14,814 bases of DNA. Source: CAILHX01 sp036561085 (GTDB lineage Bacteria; Pseudomonadota; Gammaproteobacteria; Burkholderiales; Methylophilaceae). Location of the stretch: the NCBI GenBank assembly GCA_036561085.1, contig DATBPY010000206.1:1-14814 (forward strand), given 5' to 3'. Positions 1 to 6,782 of this stretch are shown here, piece by piece (the first letter of the stretch is position 1; each line of letters begins with the position of its first letter). A model generated the notes under the pieces. It saw only the letters and a program-made list of their open reading frames with translations, did not search any database and was not told where the DNA came from. Position numbers and translations under genes: made by a program.

Positions 1-51
1 GGCAATGGCCTAAAGCGCATTGCAGTGCTGGAAATTAAAAAGCCAATCTGA
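1..51 (+). CDS. 3' end of an unidentified gene (partial)
   Basis: Frame 1 is open from the window edge and reads 16 residues ending in GLKRIAVLEIKKPI, followed by two consecutive in-frame TGA stops (49-51 and 52-54). The stop falls inside the loop of the terminator hairpin at 37-64, which is a normal place for a gene end. The piece is too short to name; the basic, beta-strand-like end gives no family signature. The tandem stops and terminator argue that this is a real gene end rather than chance, but with only 48 coding bases the call is tentative. It would be convergent with purK. Confidence 0.4.
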   Translation, partial: GNGLKRIAVLEIKKPI

Positions 52-64
52 TGATTGGCTTTTT
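37..64. terminator. Bidirectional intrinsic terminator between the left-edge gene and purK
   Basis: A perfect 12-bp inverted repeat (37-48 with 53-64, core GCCAATC/GATTGGC) closes a 4-nt TGAT loop. It is followed by a T run on the plus strand and by the complementary A run, hence a T run, on the minus strand. It can therefore end both the plus-strand gene stopping at 51 and the minus-strand purine/ribosomal operon whose last gene, purK, stops at 91. Confidence 0.85.
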
Positions 65-90
65 TGTTGCCCAGCTTCACACAAGTTTGG

Positions 91-1221
91 CTAGTTATCG
101 CCTATACCGAGTTCCCTGCGAGCAAGTAATGCTTGGGCTGCGACAGTCTCAACATCGCGTCCTAATAAAGTAAAATGTCCCATCTTGCGCCCAGGGCGCG
201 GCTCATGCTTGCCGTAAAGATGTAGTTTGAGCTGCGCGTGCTCCAGTACTTTATCCCAGGGCGGCTCTTTATCTTTCCAGATATCACCCAGGATATTCAC
301 CATCACCGCGTAACTATGCATGCGCGGATCACCCAGCGGTAAGCCGGTTAACGCGCGCACTTGCTGTTCGAACTGATTCGTGACGCAGGCATCGATCGTA
401 TAATGGCCGGAATTATGCGGCCGTGGCGCCATCTCATTCACCAGCAGATTGCCATCGCTGACAAAGAACTCCACTGCCAACACACCTACATATTCAAGTC
501 GCTCCGCCACTTGCATCGCCAGTTGATGCGCCTTGCCATGCATGTCTTCGGGGATACGTGCAGGTACGATACTGATATCGAGAATGCCATGTAGATGGCT
601 ATTTTCGGCCGTGGGGAACGAGGTCATATTGCCTTCGGCATCACGCGCCAGAATCACCGATATCTCATAATCCAGAGGCATCATCCGTTCCAGCACACAC
701 GTCTCGTTGCCGAACTTGGCGAAGGCAGCTTCTGCCTCAGCCCGGCTGCTTATACGCGCCTGGCCTTTGCCATCGTAACCGAAACGCGCCACTTTGAGGA
801 TGCCGGGGTAAAGCTCACTGCCGTCCGTTGGTAGATCTTTTGCGGTATTAATGACCGCATACGGCGCAACGGGCAAACCTGAATCGCGGAGAAAGTTCTT
901 CTCAAGCACGCGGTTCTGCGCAACTGCTACCGCTTTGGCGCTGGGTCTTACGATACAGTGTTGCGCCAGATACTCCAGCGCTGCAGCAGGTACATTTTCG
1001 AATTCGGTAGTAGCTGCTATACAGGTAGCCGCCATTTTTTCCAGCGCGTCCTTGTCGTCAAAGCCTGCACATAGATGCACATCGGCGATCTTGCCTGCCG
1101 GGCTGTTTTTATCGGGATCCAGCACCGTGACCTTGTAACCCATCTCGTGTGCGGCAATGACAAAAAAGCGACCCAACTGCCCGCCACCCAACATGCCTAA
1201 CATGGCCGACGGCAAAATCAT
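91..1221 (-). CDS. purK: N5-carboxyaminoimidazole ribonucleotide synthetase PurK
   Basis: This cytosolic ATP-grasp enzyme converts AIR, bicarbonate and ATP to N5-CAIR in de novo purine synthesis; PurE next door uses the product. The 376-residue length is usual for the family. Visible features are the N-terminal nucleotide-fold glycine motif GGGQLGR (about 12-18), the ATP-grasp glycine loop GYDGKGQ (148-154), and the family signature NEMAPRPHNSGHYT (262-275), which carries metal- and substrate-binding residues. The ATG overlaps the purE stop in an ATGA junction (1218-1221), so the two are translationally coupled. It is the last gene of the minus-strand run and ends before the terminator at 37-64. 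All expected motifs are intact; identification is secure. Confidence 0.97.
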   Translation of the reverse strand: MILPSAMLGMLGGGQLGRFFVIAAHEMGYKVTVLDPDKNSPAGKIADVHLCAGFDDKDALEKMAATCIAATTEFENVPAAALEYLAQHCIVRPSAKAVAVAQNRVLEKNFLRDSGLPVAPYAVINTAKDLPTDGSELYPGILKVARFGYDGKGQARISSRAEAEAAFAKFGNETCVLERMMPLDYEISVILARDAEGNMTSFPTAENSHLHGILDISIVPARIPEDMHGKAHQLAMQVAERLEYVGVLAVEFFVSDGNLLVNEMAPRPHNSGHYTIDACVTNQFEQQVRALTGLPLGDPRMHSYAVMVNILGDIWKDKEPPWDKVLEHAQLKLHLYGKHEPRPGRKMGHFTLLGRDVETVAAQALLARRELGIGDN

Positions 1222-1736
1222 TGTTTGTCCTTACGCTCTATATCTACGAGGCTCATATCCAGCACGCGCTGACTCTGTTTCTTGCGGAATTGCGTGAGTT
1301 TCTTTGCCAATCCGGCATCGGTCGTTGCCAGCATGGCGATGGCGAACAACCCGGCATTGGCAGCGCCTGCTTCACCAATGGCGAATGTAGCCACCGGGAT
1401 GCCTTTGGGCATCTGCACGATGGACAGCAACGAGTCCTGGCCTTGCAAGTGCTTGGAAGGCACCGGTACACCCAGCACCGGCAAAGTGGTCTTGGAAGCG
1501 ATCATGCCCGGTAAATGTGCCGCACCACCGGCACCAGCGATGATGGCACGCAAACCGCGTTTCTCAGCCTGTTCGGCGAACTCGAACATCAGGTCGGGTG
1601 TGCGATGCGCCGATACCACACGCTTTTCATAAGGCACGCCGAATTCATCCAGCATGGCAGCGCTCGCCTGCATCACCGGCCAATCGCTGTCTGAACCCAT
1701 GATGATGGCAACTAACGGAGCAAGTGTCTTCGTCAT
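1218..1736 (-). CDS. purE: N5-carboxyaminoimidazole ribonucleotide mutase PurE (class I)
   Basis: PurE moves the carboxyl group of N5-CAIR from N5 to C4, giving CAIR, the step after PurK in bacterial purine synthesis. The 172-residue protein shows class I signatures: GSDSD (14-18, phosphate/ribose binding), SAHRTP (42-47, with the catalytic histidine region), GAGGAAHLPGM (68-78) and DSLLS (101-105). Class I members form octamers (family knowledge). A Shine-Dalgarno-like AAGGA lies about 6 nt before the ATG. It starts 26 nt after the proB stop with no clear promoter or terminator between, and it overlaps purK by 4 nt, so proB-purE-purK probably share a transcript. Confidence 0.97.
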   Translation of the reverse strand: MTKTLAPLVAIIMGSDSDWPVMQASAAMLDEFGVPYEKRVVSAHRTPDLMFEFAEQAEKRGLRAIIAGAGGAAHLPGMIASKTTLPVLGVPVPSKHLQGQDSLLSIVQMPKGIPVATFAIGEAGAANAGLFAIAMLATTDAGLAKKLTQFRKKQSQRVLDMSLVDIERKDKQ

Positions 1737-1762
1737 TTTTTATCCTTTTATAGCAAAACCAC

Positions 1763-2881
1763 TTATAACAAAACTAGGTTATCCCGGTGTATCAACTCCG
1801 CTTCATCTACATAGCCCAATATAGCTTCGATCTCCGTGCTGGGGCGTTTAAGAATAAGTGCAGTCTCTGCCGCCGTGTAATTCACCAAGCCGCGGGCGAT
1901 CTCTTTGCCGTTTTGATCCAGACACGCCACCACTTCGCCGCGTTCGAACTCACCGGTCAATGCAGTCACTCCCACCGGTAACAAGCTTTTGCCGTCTTCG
2001 CATAACGCTTTGGTCGCTCCCGCATCCAGTACCAACTTACCCCTTACTTGCAAGTGATCGGCCATCCATTGTTTTCTGGCGGCCAATTTTAATTGCTGGG
2101 CGCGCAGATGGGTACCGATGAGTTCTCCGCCGGCAAGCCGGATCAGTACATCCTGCTCGCGACCGGAAGCGATGATAGTGTTGGCTCCGCTATGCGCAGC
2201 CCGCTTGGCGGCAAGTATCTTGGTCAGCATGCCGCCGCTACCTATGGCACTCCCTGCACCGCCCGCCATTTGCTCAAGCGCGGCATCGCCTGCCGTTGCA
2301 TGCTGGATCAACTTGGCATCCTTATCTTTACGGGGGTCGGCAGAATACAATCCGGTCTGATCGGTCAGAATCACCAGCACATCGGCTTCGATCAGGTTAG
2401 CCACTAGCGCACCAAGGGTATCGTTATCACCAAATCGGATCTCGTCGGTAGCAACGGTATCGTTTTCGTTGATGATAGGAATAACTCCCATTTTTAATAG
2501 CGTGCGCAAGGTACTACGTGCGTTGAGGTAACGTTTGCGGTCGCTCAGGTCGTCATGCGTCAGCAATATCTGGGCAGTGTGCAGTTCATGCTCGCTGAAG
2601 CATGATTCATACATCTGTACTAGGCCCATTTGCCCGACCGCGGCTGCAGCCTGCAATTCATTGACTGCTGTAGGACGTTTATTCCAACCCAGACGCTGCA
2701 TGCCTTCTGCTACCGCGCCACTCGAAACCAGAATGATATTTTTACCTTGCTGCTTCAGATGTGCGATCTGCTTCGCCCAGGCGGCGATTGCGTTGCGATC
2801 CAGCCCGCGGCCTTCATTGGTGACCAGGCTGGAGCCGACTTTAACAACGATGTAATTAGCTTTCAGTAATAACGACTTCAT
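1763..2881 (-). CDS. proB: Glutamate 5-kinase ProB with C-terminal PUA domain
   Basis: ProB phosphorylates L-glutamate with ATP to gamma-glutamyl phosphate, the first and feedback-controlled step of proline synthesis. The 372-residue protein has the full amino-acid-kinase domain: KVGSS (14-18), SSGAVAEG (53-60), INENDTV (137-143), GDNDTLGA (151-158) and the glycine-rich GSGGM (214-218). A PUA domain of roughly residues 278-360 follows, as in E. coli ProB. The ATG lies inside the last codons of obgE, a 26-nt overlap, and has only a weak ribosome-binding site, so coupling to obgE translation is likely. The partner proA is not adjacent. The obgE-proB pairing is common in proteobacteria. Confidence 0.97.
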   Translation of the reverse strand: MKSLLLKANYIVVKVGSSLVTNEGRGLDRNAIAAWAKQIAHLKQQGKNIILVSSGAVAEGMQRLGWNKRPTAVNELQAAAAVGQMGLVQMYESCFSEHELHTAQILLTHDDLSDRKRYLNARSTLRTLLKMGVIPIINENDTVATDEIRFGDNDTLGALVANLIEADVLVILTDQTGLYSADPRKDKDAKLIQHATAGDAALEQMAGGAGSAIGSGGMLTKILAAKRAAHSGANTIIASGREQDVLIRLAGGELIGTHLRAQQLKLAARKQWMADHLQVRGKLVLDAGATKALCEDGKSLLPVGVTALTGEFERGEVVACLDQNGKEIARGLVNYTAAETALILKRPSTEIEAILGYVDEAELIHRDNLVLL

Positions 2882-3893
2882 TTCGATTTTGATCTAAAAA
2901 ATCCATGATGGCATAAATCAGTGCCTGACAGCCTTCACCGCTGATTGCGGCAATGCTGAAACAAGGTTGATCCCAGCCGAAACTCTTCAGGAATTCTACC
3001 CGCAAAGCATCGCGTTCGTTTTCCGCAATCATATCCAGCTTATTCAGCACCAGCCAGCGCGGTTTGTTGTACAGCTCTTCATCATATTTCTTCAATTCGC
3101 CGATGATGGCACGCGCTTCCTGTACCGGATCGACATCATCGTTGAACGGAGCGATGTCGACTATATGCAGCAACAACCGGGTTCTCGCCAGATGGCGCAA
3201 GAACTGGTGACCTAACCCCGCGCCCTCAGCCGCTCCTTCGATCAGACCAGGGATGTCGGCGATCACAAAGCTGCGATTGGTATCTACGCGTACCACGCCC
3301 AGATTCGGGTGCAATGTCGTAAAAGGATAGTCAGCGACTTTGGGCTTGGCTGCAGAGACCGCACGGATAAACGTCGATTTACCGGCATTAGGCATACCCA
3401 GCAAACCTACGTCCGCCAGCACTTTCAGCTCCATGTACAGCTCGAATATCTCACCTTCTTCACCAGGCGTACATTGACGCGGTGCGCGATTGATACTGGA
3501 TTTGAAATGGATGTTACCCAAGCCCCCTGCTCCGCCTTTGGCAAGGATAGCGCGTTCGTCGTGTACTGCCAGATCGGCAACTACCCGTCCAGTCGCTTTA
3601 TCGGTAATCACAGTACCTACCGGCACACGTAGTAACAAATCTTCTCCATGCTTACCGTAGCAATCTGCACTGCGGCCGTTCTCGCCGCGCTCGCCACGGA
3701 AAGTACGCGTGAAACGGTAATCCACCAAGGTGTTCAGATTGCCGTCGGCAATGACATAAACCGAACCGCCTTTGCCGCCGTCACCACCGCTAGGACCGCC
3801 GCGCGGCTCGTACTTTTCACGCCTAAACGTGGCCGCACCATTCCCGCCATCTCCGGCGTAAACTTTAATCGTTGCTTCGTCTATAAATTTCAT
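2856..3893 (-). CDS. obgE: Obg-family GTPase involved in 50S ribosome assembly
   Basis: Obg/CgtA is an essential GTPase that binds the large ribosomal subunit late in assembly and links it to growth and stress control. Residues 1-158 form the glycine-rich Obg fold. The G domain follows with the P-loop GMPNAGKST (166-174), the G3 motif DIPG (213-216), the G4 motif NKLD (284-287) and a G5-like AAISGEG (315-321). At 345 residues it lacks the long acidic C-terminal extension of E. coli ObgE. It is placed after rplU-rpmA, as in most bacteria, but a terminator hairpin stands in the 74-nt gap before it, so its level can differ from L21/L27. It overlaps proB by 26 nt. The ribosome-binding site is weak. 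Confidence 0.97.
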   Translation of the reverse strand: MKFIDEATIKVYAGDGGNGAATFRREKYEPRGGPSGGDGGKGGSVYVIADGNLNTLVDYRFTRTFRGERGENGRSADCYGKHGEDLLLRVPVGTVITDKATGRVVADLAVHDERAILAKGGAGGLGNIHFKSSINRAPRQCTPGEEGEIFELYMELKVLADVGLLGMPNAGKSTFIRAVSAAKPKVADYPFTTLHPNLGVVRVDTNRSFVIADIPGLIEGAAEGAGLGHQFLRHLARTRLLLHIVDIAPFNDDVDPVQEARAIIGELKKYDEELYNKPRWLVLNKLDMIAENERDALRVEFLKSFGWDQPCFSIAAISGEGCQALIYAIMDFLDQNRNEVVITES

Positions 3894-3917
3894 AATTGGT
3901 TATCTTCAAGTCTAAAC

Positions 3918-3946
3918 AAAAAAGCCCCGCACTTGGCGAGGCTTTT
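3918..3946 (-). terminator. Internal terminator/attenuator between rpmA and obgE
   Basis: Read on the minus strand, an 11-bp stem (AAAAGCCTCGC paired with GCGGGGCTTTT, one G-U wobble) closes a CAAGT loop and runs straight into six T residues. It lies 22 nt after the rpmA stop. The plus-strand reading has a C-A mismatch and only four T residues, so the signal is directed at rplU-rpmA transcripts. Because no promoter is apparent between it and obgE, partial read-through is the likely way obgE-proB-purE-purK are expressed at a lower level. Confidence 0.8.
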
Positions 3947-3967
3947 GAGTGCGGCGTTGCACTATAT

Positions 3968-4225
3968 TCAGACTGGAACAATGCTCACAGTTTTGCGTTG
4001 CAATGCGCCTTTAACAGAAAATTCCACACGGCCATCCGTTTTTGCAAACAGCGTATGGTCTTTACCCATGCCTACATTTTCGCCTGCATGCATTTGCGTA
4101 CCGCGTTGGCGGATGATGATGCTACCGGCGGAAACCAATTGGTCGCCGAATGCCTTCACACCCAAGCGCTGGGCATGTGAATCGCGACCGTTACGGGAAC
4201 TACCACCTGCTTTTTTGTGTGCCAT
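3968..4225 (-). CDS. rpmA: 50S ribosomal protein L27
   Basis: L27 is a small basic protein near the peptidyl-transferase centre of the large subunit. The 85-residue product starts MAHKKAGGSSRNGRDS, the conserved N-terminal tail that reaches the tRNA acceptor ends, and continues with LGVKAFGDQ and the QRGTQMHAGENVGMGKDHT core. Length and sequence are typical, and the start lacks the cleavable N-terminal extension seen in Firmicutes. The ATG is separated from the rplU stop by 3 nt. Its Shine-Dalgarno sequence AAAGGAA lies in the last rplU codons, so translation of the two is coupled. A terminator follows at 3918-3946. Confidence 0.98.
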   Translation of the reverse strand: MAHKKAGGSSRNGRDSHAQRLGVKAFGDQLVSAGSIIIRQRGTQMHAGENVGMGKDHTLFAKTDGRVEFSVKGALQRKTVSIVPV

Positions 4226-4228
4226 TTT

Positions 4229-4717
4229 TTATTCCTTTGCTGCTTTAGTTGCTTTCGGAGCTGCCTTTGCAGTTGCTTTGGGAGCTGCTTTAGCTGCTGG
4301 GGCTTTTTTAGGCGCTTTAGCTACAGCAGCCTCTTTAGCGGCTACAGGTTCCTTAGCTGCAACTGCCTCTTTGGCAGCAGCCGGTTCCTTAACTTCCTTG
4401 GCTTCTTTTGCACCGATCTTTTGGATCTCGATCTCAGTGTAATCCTGGCGATGACCTTGCGTCTTGCGATAGTGTTTGCGGCGACGGAACTTGAAGATCA
4501 TGACCTTATCGGCACGACCTTGCGCAACAACGGTAGCACTTACGGAAGCACCTTTAATAACAGGTGCGCCTATGGTCACGTTATCGCCATCAGCCAACAT
4601 CAGCACTTGGTCAATGATGACCTTGCTGCCGACTTCGCCTTCCAGCTTTTCAACCTTGATTTTTTCGCCAGCGACTACGCGATATTGCTTGCCGCCGGTT
4701 TTGATGACTGCATACAT
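4229..4717 (-). CDS. rplU: 50S ribosomal protein L21 with long Ala/Lys-rich C-terminal extension
   Basis: Residues 1-103 are a standard L21 (start MYAVIKTGGKQYRV; RNA-binding KFRRRKHYRKTQGHRQ near 77-91), which binds 23S rRNA. E. coli L21 ends at 103 residues, but this protein runs to 162. The extra 59 residues are low complexity. A first block alternates Lys and Glu (repeats like AAKEP/AAKEA, about 103-130) and a second block is almost only Ala, Lys and Pro (about 131-160), resembling histone-H1-like or AlgP-type tails. The frame is open and leads directly to the rpmA Shine-Dalgarno, so the tail is probably genuine. It is the first gene of the minus-strand operon, behind a strong promoter and a leader hairpin. 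Confidence 0.96.
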   Translation of the reverse strand: MYAVIKTGGKQYRVVAGEKIKVEKLEGEVGSKVIIDQVLMLADGDNVTIGAPVIKGASVSATVVAQGRADKVMIFKFRRRKHYRKTQGHRQDYTEIEIQKIGAKEAKEVKEPAAAKEAVAAKEPVAAKEAAVAKAPKKAPAAKAAPKATAKAAPKATKAAKE

Positions 4718-4739
4718 GATTAAGCCCCGTTGCTGTTGT

Positions 4740-4767
4740 ATGGTTAATGCTACATCCCATCAACCAT
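4740..4767 (-). promoter_or_regulatory. Hairpin in the rplU 5' leader
   Basis: In the leader between the predicted transcription start (near 4777) and the rplU ATG (4717), a 10-bp stem forms on the minus strand: ATGGTTGATG pairs with CATTAACCAT (one G-U wobble) around the 8-nt loop GGATGTAG. It begins about 10 nt into the transcript and ends 22 nt before the start codon, with no T run, so it is not a terminator. A role in translation control or mRNA stability of the L21 operon is an inference from position. Confidence 0.5.
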
Positions 4768-4783
4768 CTAAAATGAACCGCGC

Positions 4784-4812
4784 ATTATACGTAGAGCGCA
4801 CGCCATGGTCAA
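4784..4812 (-). promoter_or_regulatory. Sigma-70 promoter of the rplU operon
   Basis: The minus strand reads TTGACC (4812-4807), a 17-nt spacer, then a perfect TATAAT (4789-4784). This is 11 of 12 consensus bases at optimal spacing, with predicted start near 4777, some 60 nt before rplU. Such strength suits a ribosomal-protein operon. Confidence 0.85.
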
Positions 4813-4827
4813 CAGGTTTACAGAGCA

Positions 4828-4855
4828 CTTACAGGAAACTTCCATGTGATAGAAT
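4828..4855 (+). promoter_or_regulatory. Candidate sigma-70 promoter of ispB
   Basis: CTTACA (4828-4833), a 16-nt spacer and TAGAAT (4850-4855) precede ispB by about 30 nt and run back to back with the rplU promoter. The -10 matches 5 of 6 consensus bases and the -35 matches 4 of 6. It is the best candidate in the short divergent gap, but no transcript evidence is available. Confidence 0.45.
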
Positions 4856-4885
4856 TCCTCACGTCTTATATTTTACCTCAAGCCC

Positions 4886-5854
4886 GTGCTTTCTGACTCC
4901 ATACCATCCTGCATCGCCGAAGAAATGCCTCAGGTAGATGCTGAGATCCAACGCCATCTGCAATCAGAAGTTACTTTGGTCCATCAAGTCGCGGAATACA
5001 TCATCAATAGCGGCGGAAAACGCTTACGTCCCGCACTAGTGCTGTTATCAGCCGGTGTGTTCGGCGACATCAAACCGCAACACCATACGCTGGCAGCAGT
5101 GATCGAGTTCATACATACCGCTACCCTGTTGCATGACGATGTAGTAGACGGTTCCAGCCTGCGCCGCGGCCGTGCCACTGCCAATCAATTGTTCGGCAAT
5201 GCAGCCAGCGTGCTGGTAGGGGATTTCATCTATTCGCGCGCATTCCAGATGATGGTGGGCATCCAGAATATGACTGTGATGCAGATCCTGGCTGATGCTA
5301 CCAACATCATTGCCGAAGGCGAAGTGCTGCAATTGCTGAACTGCCACGATGCCGATGTGACGGAAGAGTCGTACCTGAAGGTCATCCATTTCAAGACTGC
5401 ACAATTATTCGAAGCTGCCACCCGCTTGGGAGCTTTGCTCAATGACGCCTCTGCAAACGACCAAACCATCATGAGCACCTATGGCATGCATCTGGGAACA
5501 GCATTCCAATTGATTGACGATGTATTGGATTTTTCCGGAGAGGCTACAGAGATAGGGAAAAATGTAGGTGACGATCTTGCCGAAGGCAAACCCACGCTCC
5601 CTTTGCTATACGCGATGCGTCACGGCAGCCCGGACCAGGCAAGCCTGATCAGGAATGCCATCGAACATGGCGGACTGGAACAATTGCCGGAAGTGATTAC
5701 TGCTGTAAGAAACTCAGGTGCGCTTGATTATGTCAGAGCATTGGCGAAACGCGAAGCCGACACCGCTTGTGCCGCCATCGCGCAGCTTCCGGATTCAAAA
5801 TACCGTAGCGCTTTGCTAGAATTGGCGGTGTTTGCTGCCAATCGAAGTCACTAG
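4886..5854 (+). CDS. ispB: Octaprenyl diphosphate synthase-type trans-prenyltransferase IspB
   Basis: IspB extends farnesyl diphosphate with isopentenyl diphosphate units to the long all-trans chain used for ubiquinone/menaquinone side chains. Two aspartate-rich Mg-diphosphate motifs are intact: DDVVD (84-88) and DDVLD (211-215). Also present are the GGKRLRP substrate site (43-49) and GKNVGDDLAEGKPTLPL after the second motif. The start is GTG at 4886, giving 322 residues, about the length of E. coli IspB. An in-frame ATG at 4925 would give 309 residues but would cut the conserved helix containing IAEEM. No clear Shine-Dalgarno precedes either start. It is divergent from rplU, and a tRNA-Pro begins 4 nt after its stop. 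Chain length cannot be proven from sequence alone. Confidence 0.94.
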   Translation: MLSDSIPSCIAEEMPQVDAEIQRHLQSEVTLVHQVAEYIINSGGKRLRPALVLLSAGVFGDIKPQHHTLAAVIEFIHTATLLHDDVVDGSSLRRGRATANQLFGNAASVLVGDFIYSRAFQMMVGIQNMTVMQILADATNIIAEGEVLQLLNCHDADVTEESYLKVIHFKTAQLFEAATRLGALLNDASANDQTIMSTYGMHLGTAFQLIDDVLDFSGEATEIGKNVGDDLAEGKPTLPLLYAMRHGSPDQASLIRNAIEHGGLEQLPEVITAVRNSGALDYVRALAKREADTACAAIAQLPDSKYRSALLELAVFAANRSH

Positions 5855-5858
5855 TGGG

Positions 5859-5935
5859 CGGGGTGTAGCTAAGTCTGGTATAGCGCTACGTTCGGGACGT
5901 AGAGGCCGGAGGTTCGAATCCTCTCACCCCGACCA
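5859..5935 (+). tRNA. proK: tRNA-Pro, anticodon CGG
   Basis: The 77-nt sequence folds as a complete cloverleaf. The acceptor stem CGGGGTG pairs with CACCCCG, followed by A and an encoded CCA (5933-5935). The anticodon stem is CTACG/CGTAG with loop TTCGGGA, so the anticodon is CGG and reads proline codon CCG. The T arm contains GGTTCGAATCC. The gene closely resembles E. coli tRNA-Pro(CGG). It begins 4 nt after the ispB stop with no room for its own promoter, so it is probably cut out of an ispB transcript or driven from a promoter inside ispB. The symbol follows E. coli usage for this anticodon. Confidence 0.96.
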
Positions 5936-5960
5936 GCCTGCTTGCACTTACCTCAAAAAA

Positions 5961-6644
5961 TCAGGTCATGATGGAAATAAACGTTGCACTGAATGGCTTG
6001 GGGTAAACAGTAGTTCCATCGGTACTGACGCCGAATGATTTCGCGGCATCAATAATGGCATTGTCCATGATGTTGATATCGCCCTGATGCGTATCCGGGT
6101 CTTGATGCTTTTGTCTGGCTTTCTGGATTTCCTGCGAAATAAAAAACCTTACCTGAGACGAGAGTTGGACTGCCGTATTCAGGAATGCCTCGTCTTCATG
6201 GCTCAACGGTGTAGTCGTCGTTGTAGCGGTTATGTTGATGGTAGCGACCGCCGTCGCGGCAGTTGCAGTTGCGGTTGCAGTGGTTGTGCTATCGCCAATA
6301 GCACTGGCAGCCGAGCCATTGCTGCTGGTAGCGGATTGCGCGGCAAGATCCGCGCTAGCACCCGCGTAATCTTTCACAGTAGCCGCAATCTCCCTGGCGA
6401 TACCCGCAGCTGCTGTTATTTTCCCTTTACTGTTTTTGCCGTCTGTGGAGGCAAGCAACATCAGCACGCGCAGGCGTTCCGCCAGTGCTTTCAGTCGCTC
6501 TGCCGCTAACGCTTTGCGTTTTGCCGCTGCATCGCTGGCCGCCTGCTTGATAGAATCGCCAATGCTTTGACCGCTTTGCAACCACCAGCTTTTTTTGGTG
6601 TTAGTGGGAGATGAACTGAGGAAATCGAAAATGCTGGAAATCAT
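5961..6644 (-). CDS. Unrecognised protein with Thr/Ala-rich linker (227 aa)
   Basis: I do not recognise this protein. The reading frame is open to an ATG at 6698, but the ATG at 6644 is preferred because GGAGGG lies 9 nt before it; the upstream ATG has no ribosome-binding site. Residues 30-95 look strongly helical and rich in Ala, Lys and Arg (AAKRKALAAERLKALAERLR near 40-59, then GIAREIAATVKDYA near 81-94). Residues 100-147 are a Ser/Thr/Ala low-complexity linker with alternating Thr-Ala. A second helical stretch (150-205) contains many Gln, Lys and Asp. No signal peptide or clear membrane segment is seen. It lies alone between tRNA-Pro and dnaJ. A linker joining two helical modules suggests a structural or secreted/adaptor role, but that is speculation. 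Confidence 0.75.
   Translation of the reverse strand: MISSIFDFLSSSPTNTKKSWWLQSGQSIGDSIKQAASDAAAKRKALAAERLKALAERLRVLMLLASTDGKNSKGKITAAAGIAREIAATVKDYAGASADLAAQSATSSNGSAASAIGDSTTTATATATAATAVATINITATTTTTPLSHEDEAFLNTAVQLSSQVRFFISQEIQKARQKHQDPDTHQGDINIMDNAIIDAAKSFGVSTDGTTVYPKPFSATFISIMT
6208..6290 (-). repeat. Low-complexity GTTGCA/GTAGCG-like tract coding a Thr/Ala linker
   Basis: Plus-strand motifs such as GTTGCAGTTGCGGTTGCAG recur imperfectly in this stretch, which on the minus strand encodes alternating Thr and Ala (about residues 119-145 of the 227-residue protein). The degenerate units are the kind that expand or contract by slippage, in steps of 6 nt that keep the frame. Confidence 0.55.
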
Positions 6645-6736
6645 ATAAATAGCCCTCCATACAAGTGCATACAAATTTTCATAACTCGTTATCGGCATAA
6701 AAATCTGAAACTTGAGGGGGGTACAAACGGAGTGAA

Positions 6737-6765
6737 CACCCCTCTTTCGTAACGAAAGAGGGGTG
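6737..6765 (-). terminator. Strong hairpin after dnaJ
   Basis: A perfect 13-bp inverted repeat (6737-6749 with 6753-6765, CACCCCTCTTTCG/CGAAAGAGGGGTG) with a 3-nt loop lies 17 nt after the dnaJ stop. It is not followed by a T run in the dnaJ direction. It may end the heat-shock transcript inefficiently, or protect its 3' end from exonucleases; which of these cannot be told from the sequence. Confidence 0.6.
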
Positions 6766-6782
6766 CCGTATCTATCGCAAGG

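Noticed and set aside
3648..4442. Long plus-strand reading frame (264 codons) across obgE, rpmA and rplU
   Set aside because: It is antisense to three conserved genes, spans their junctions and has a biased, low-complexity translation caused by the rplU tail; no ribosome-binding site or family resemblance.
6645..6698. Upstream ATG (6698) as start of the orphan protein
   Set aside because: No ribosome-binding site before 6698, whereas GGAGGG stands 9 nt before the ATG at 6644.
5905..6700. Integrated element using the tRNA-Pro 3' end as attachment site
   Set aside because: I looked for a direct repeat of the tRNA 3' end downstream and found none, and there is no integrase; the orphan gene alone is not enough.
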